DNA of 64,000 nucleotides from Pedobacter westerhofensis (GTDB lineage Bacteria; Bacteroidota; Bacteroidia; Sphingobacteriales; Sphingobacteriaceae): the NCBI RefSeq assembly GCF_900182595.1, contig NZ_FXTN01000005.1, positions 1-64,000 on the forward strand, read 5' to 3'. The stretch's first letter is position 1, and every line of letters starts with the position of its first letter. Below are positions 63,950 to 64,000 of the stretch, piece by piece. The notes under the pieces were generated by a model. The model was given only the letters and a program-made list of their open reading frames with translations. It did no database searches and was not told the DNA's origin. The position numbers and the translations under genes are program-made.

Positions 63950-64000
63950 TTTTCCCTTATTCCTTTCCTTTTTAGTGGATATAAAGTTACTTTTACGCAT

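Overview
The window is a gene-dense chromosomal segment of a member of the Bacteroidota, most likely a Sphingobacteriaceae such as Pedobacter or a close relative (the genus is inferred). Supporting signs are -7 boxes of the form TAnnTTTG, a short Bacteroidota-type RpoZ, DUF4835 and DUF6089 proteins, the gliding/secretion protein PorT, a type IX secretion sorting domain, a CarboxypepD_reg/TonB-type outer membrane protein and a fused OtsAB. I found no tRNA, CRISPR array, insertion sequence or prophage. Most of the segment is conserved housekeeping sequence; the accessory features are mainly repeats and regulatory sites.

Layout. 1-651 is non-coding. It holds two promoter-like sites pointing left out of the window and an imperfect palindromic element. 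652-10685 (+) carries bamD-rpoZ-coaBC-DUF4835, an inserted blaI/M56 pair with its own operators, recN, a CarboxypepD_reg protein and a radical SAM gene. 10763-13288 (-) is clpC, followed by a structured 527-bp gap and ettA (+). 15546-20206 (-) carries an outer membrane beta-barrel protein, a one-domain DUF1456 protein, a DbpA-like RNA helicase and a small orphan. 20502-24533 is a convergent trehalose-related pair (GH15 and otsAB). 24750-34733 holds a YkuK-like gene, amtB, an SRPBCC gene, a radical SAM gene, two APC permeases, hppA and marC. 34735-40686 (-) carries an RsmB-like methyltransferase, a periplasmic-binding-like lipoprotein, guaA, a dCMP deaminase family gene and a sugar MFS gene. 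LysE (+) and a PurF-like amidotransferase (-) follow.

43619-55337 (-) is mostly an envelope block: CBS, nadK, DUF6089, uppS, bamA, two ompH genes and murI, preceded by a hydrolase, yqeY, an SDR, porT and ubiE. 55390-60628 (+) carries engB, a UbiA-family gene, an M3 peptidase and a large APC permease. A 663-bp repeat region follows at 60629-61291, then kup (-) and a very short T9SS-CTD protein (+).

How the genes relate. BamD, BamA, the two OmpH/Skp proteins, UppS and MurI all serve envelope assembly. PorT and the terminal CTD protein imply an active type IX secretion system. OtsAB and GH15 probably make and process trehalose. GuaA, the PurF-like protein, the dCMP deaminase and NadK serve nucleotide and cofactor metabolism. 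The most unusual non-coding locus is 60646-61214: 75-bp tandem repeats running into two perfect hairpins with unrelated stems that carry the same 31-nt core in opposite orientation.
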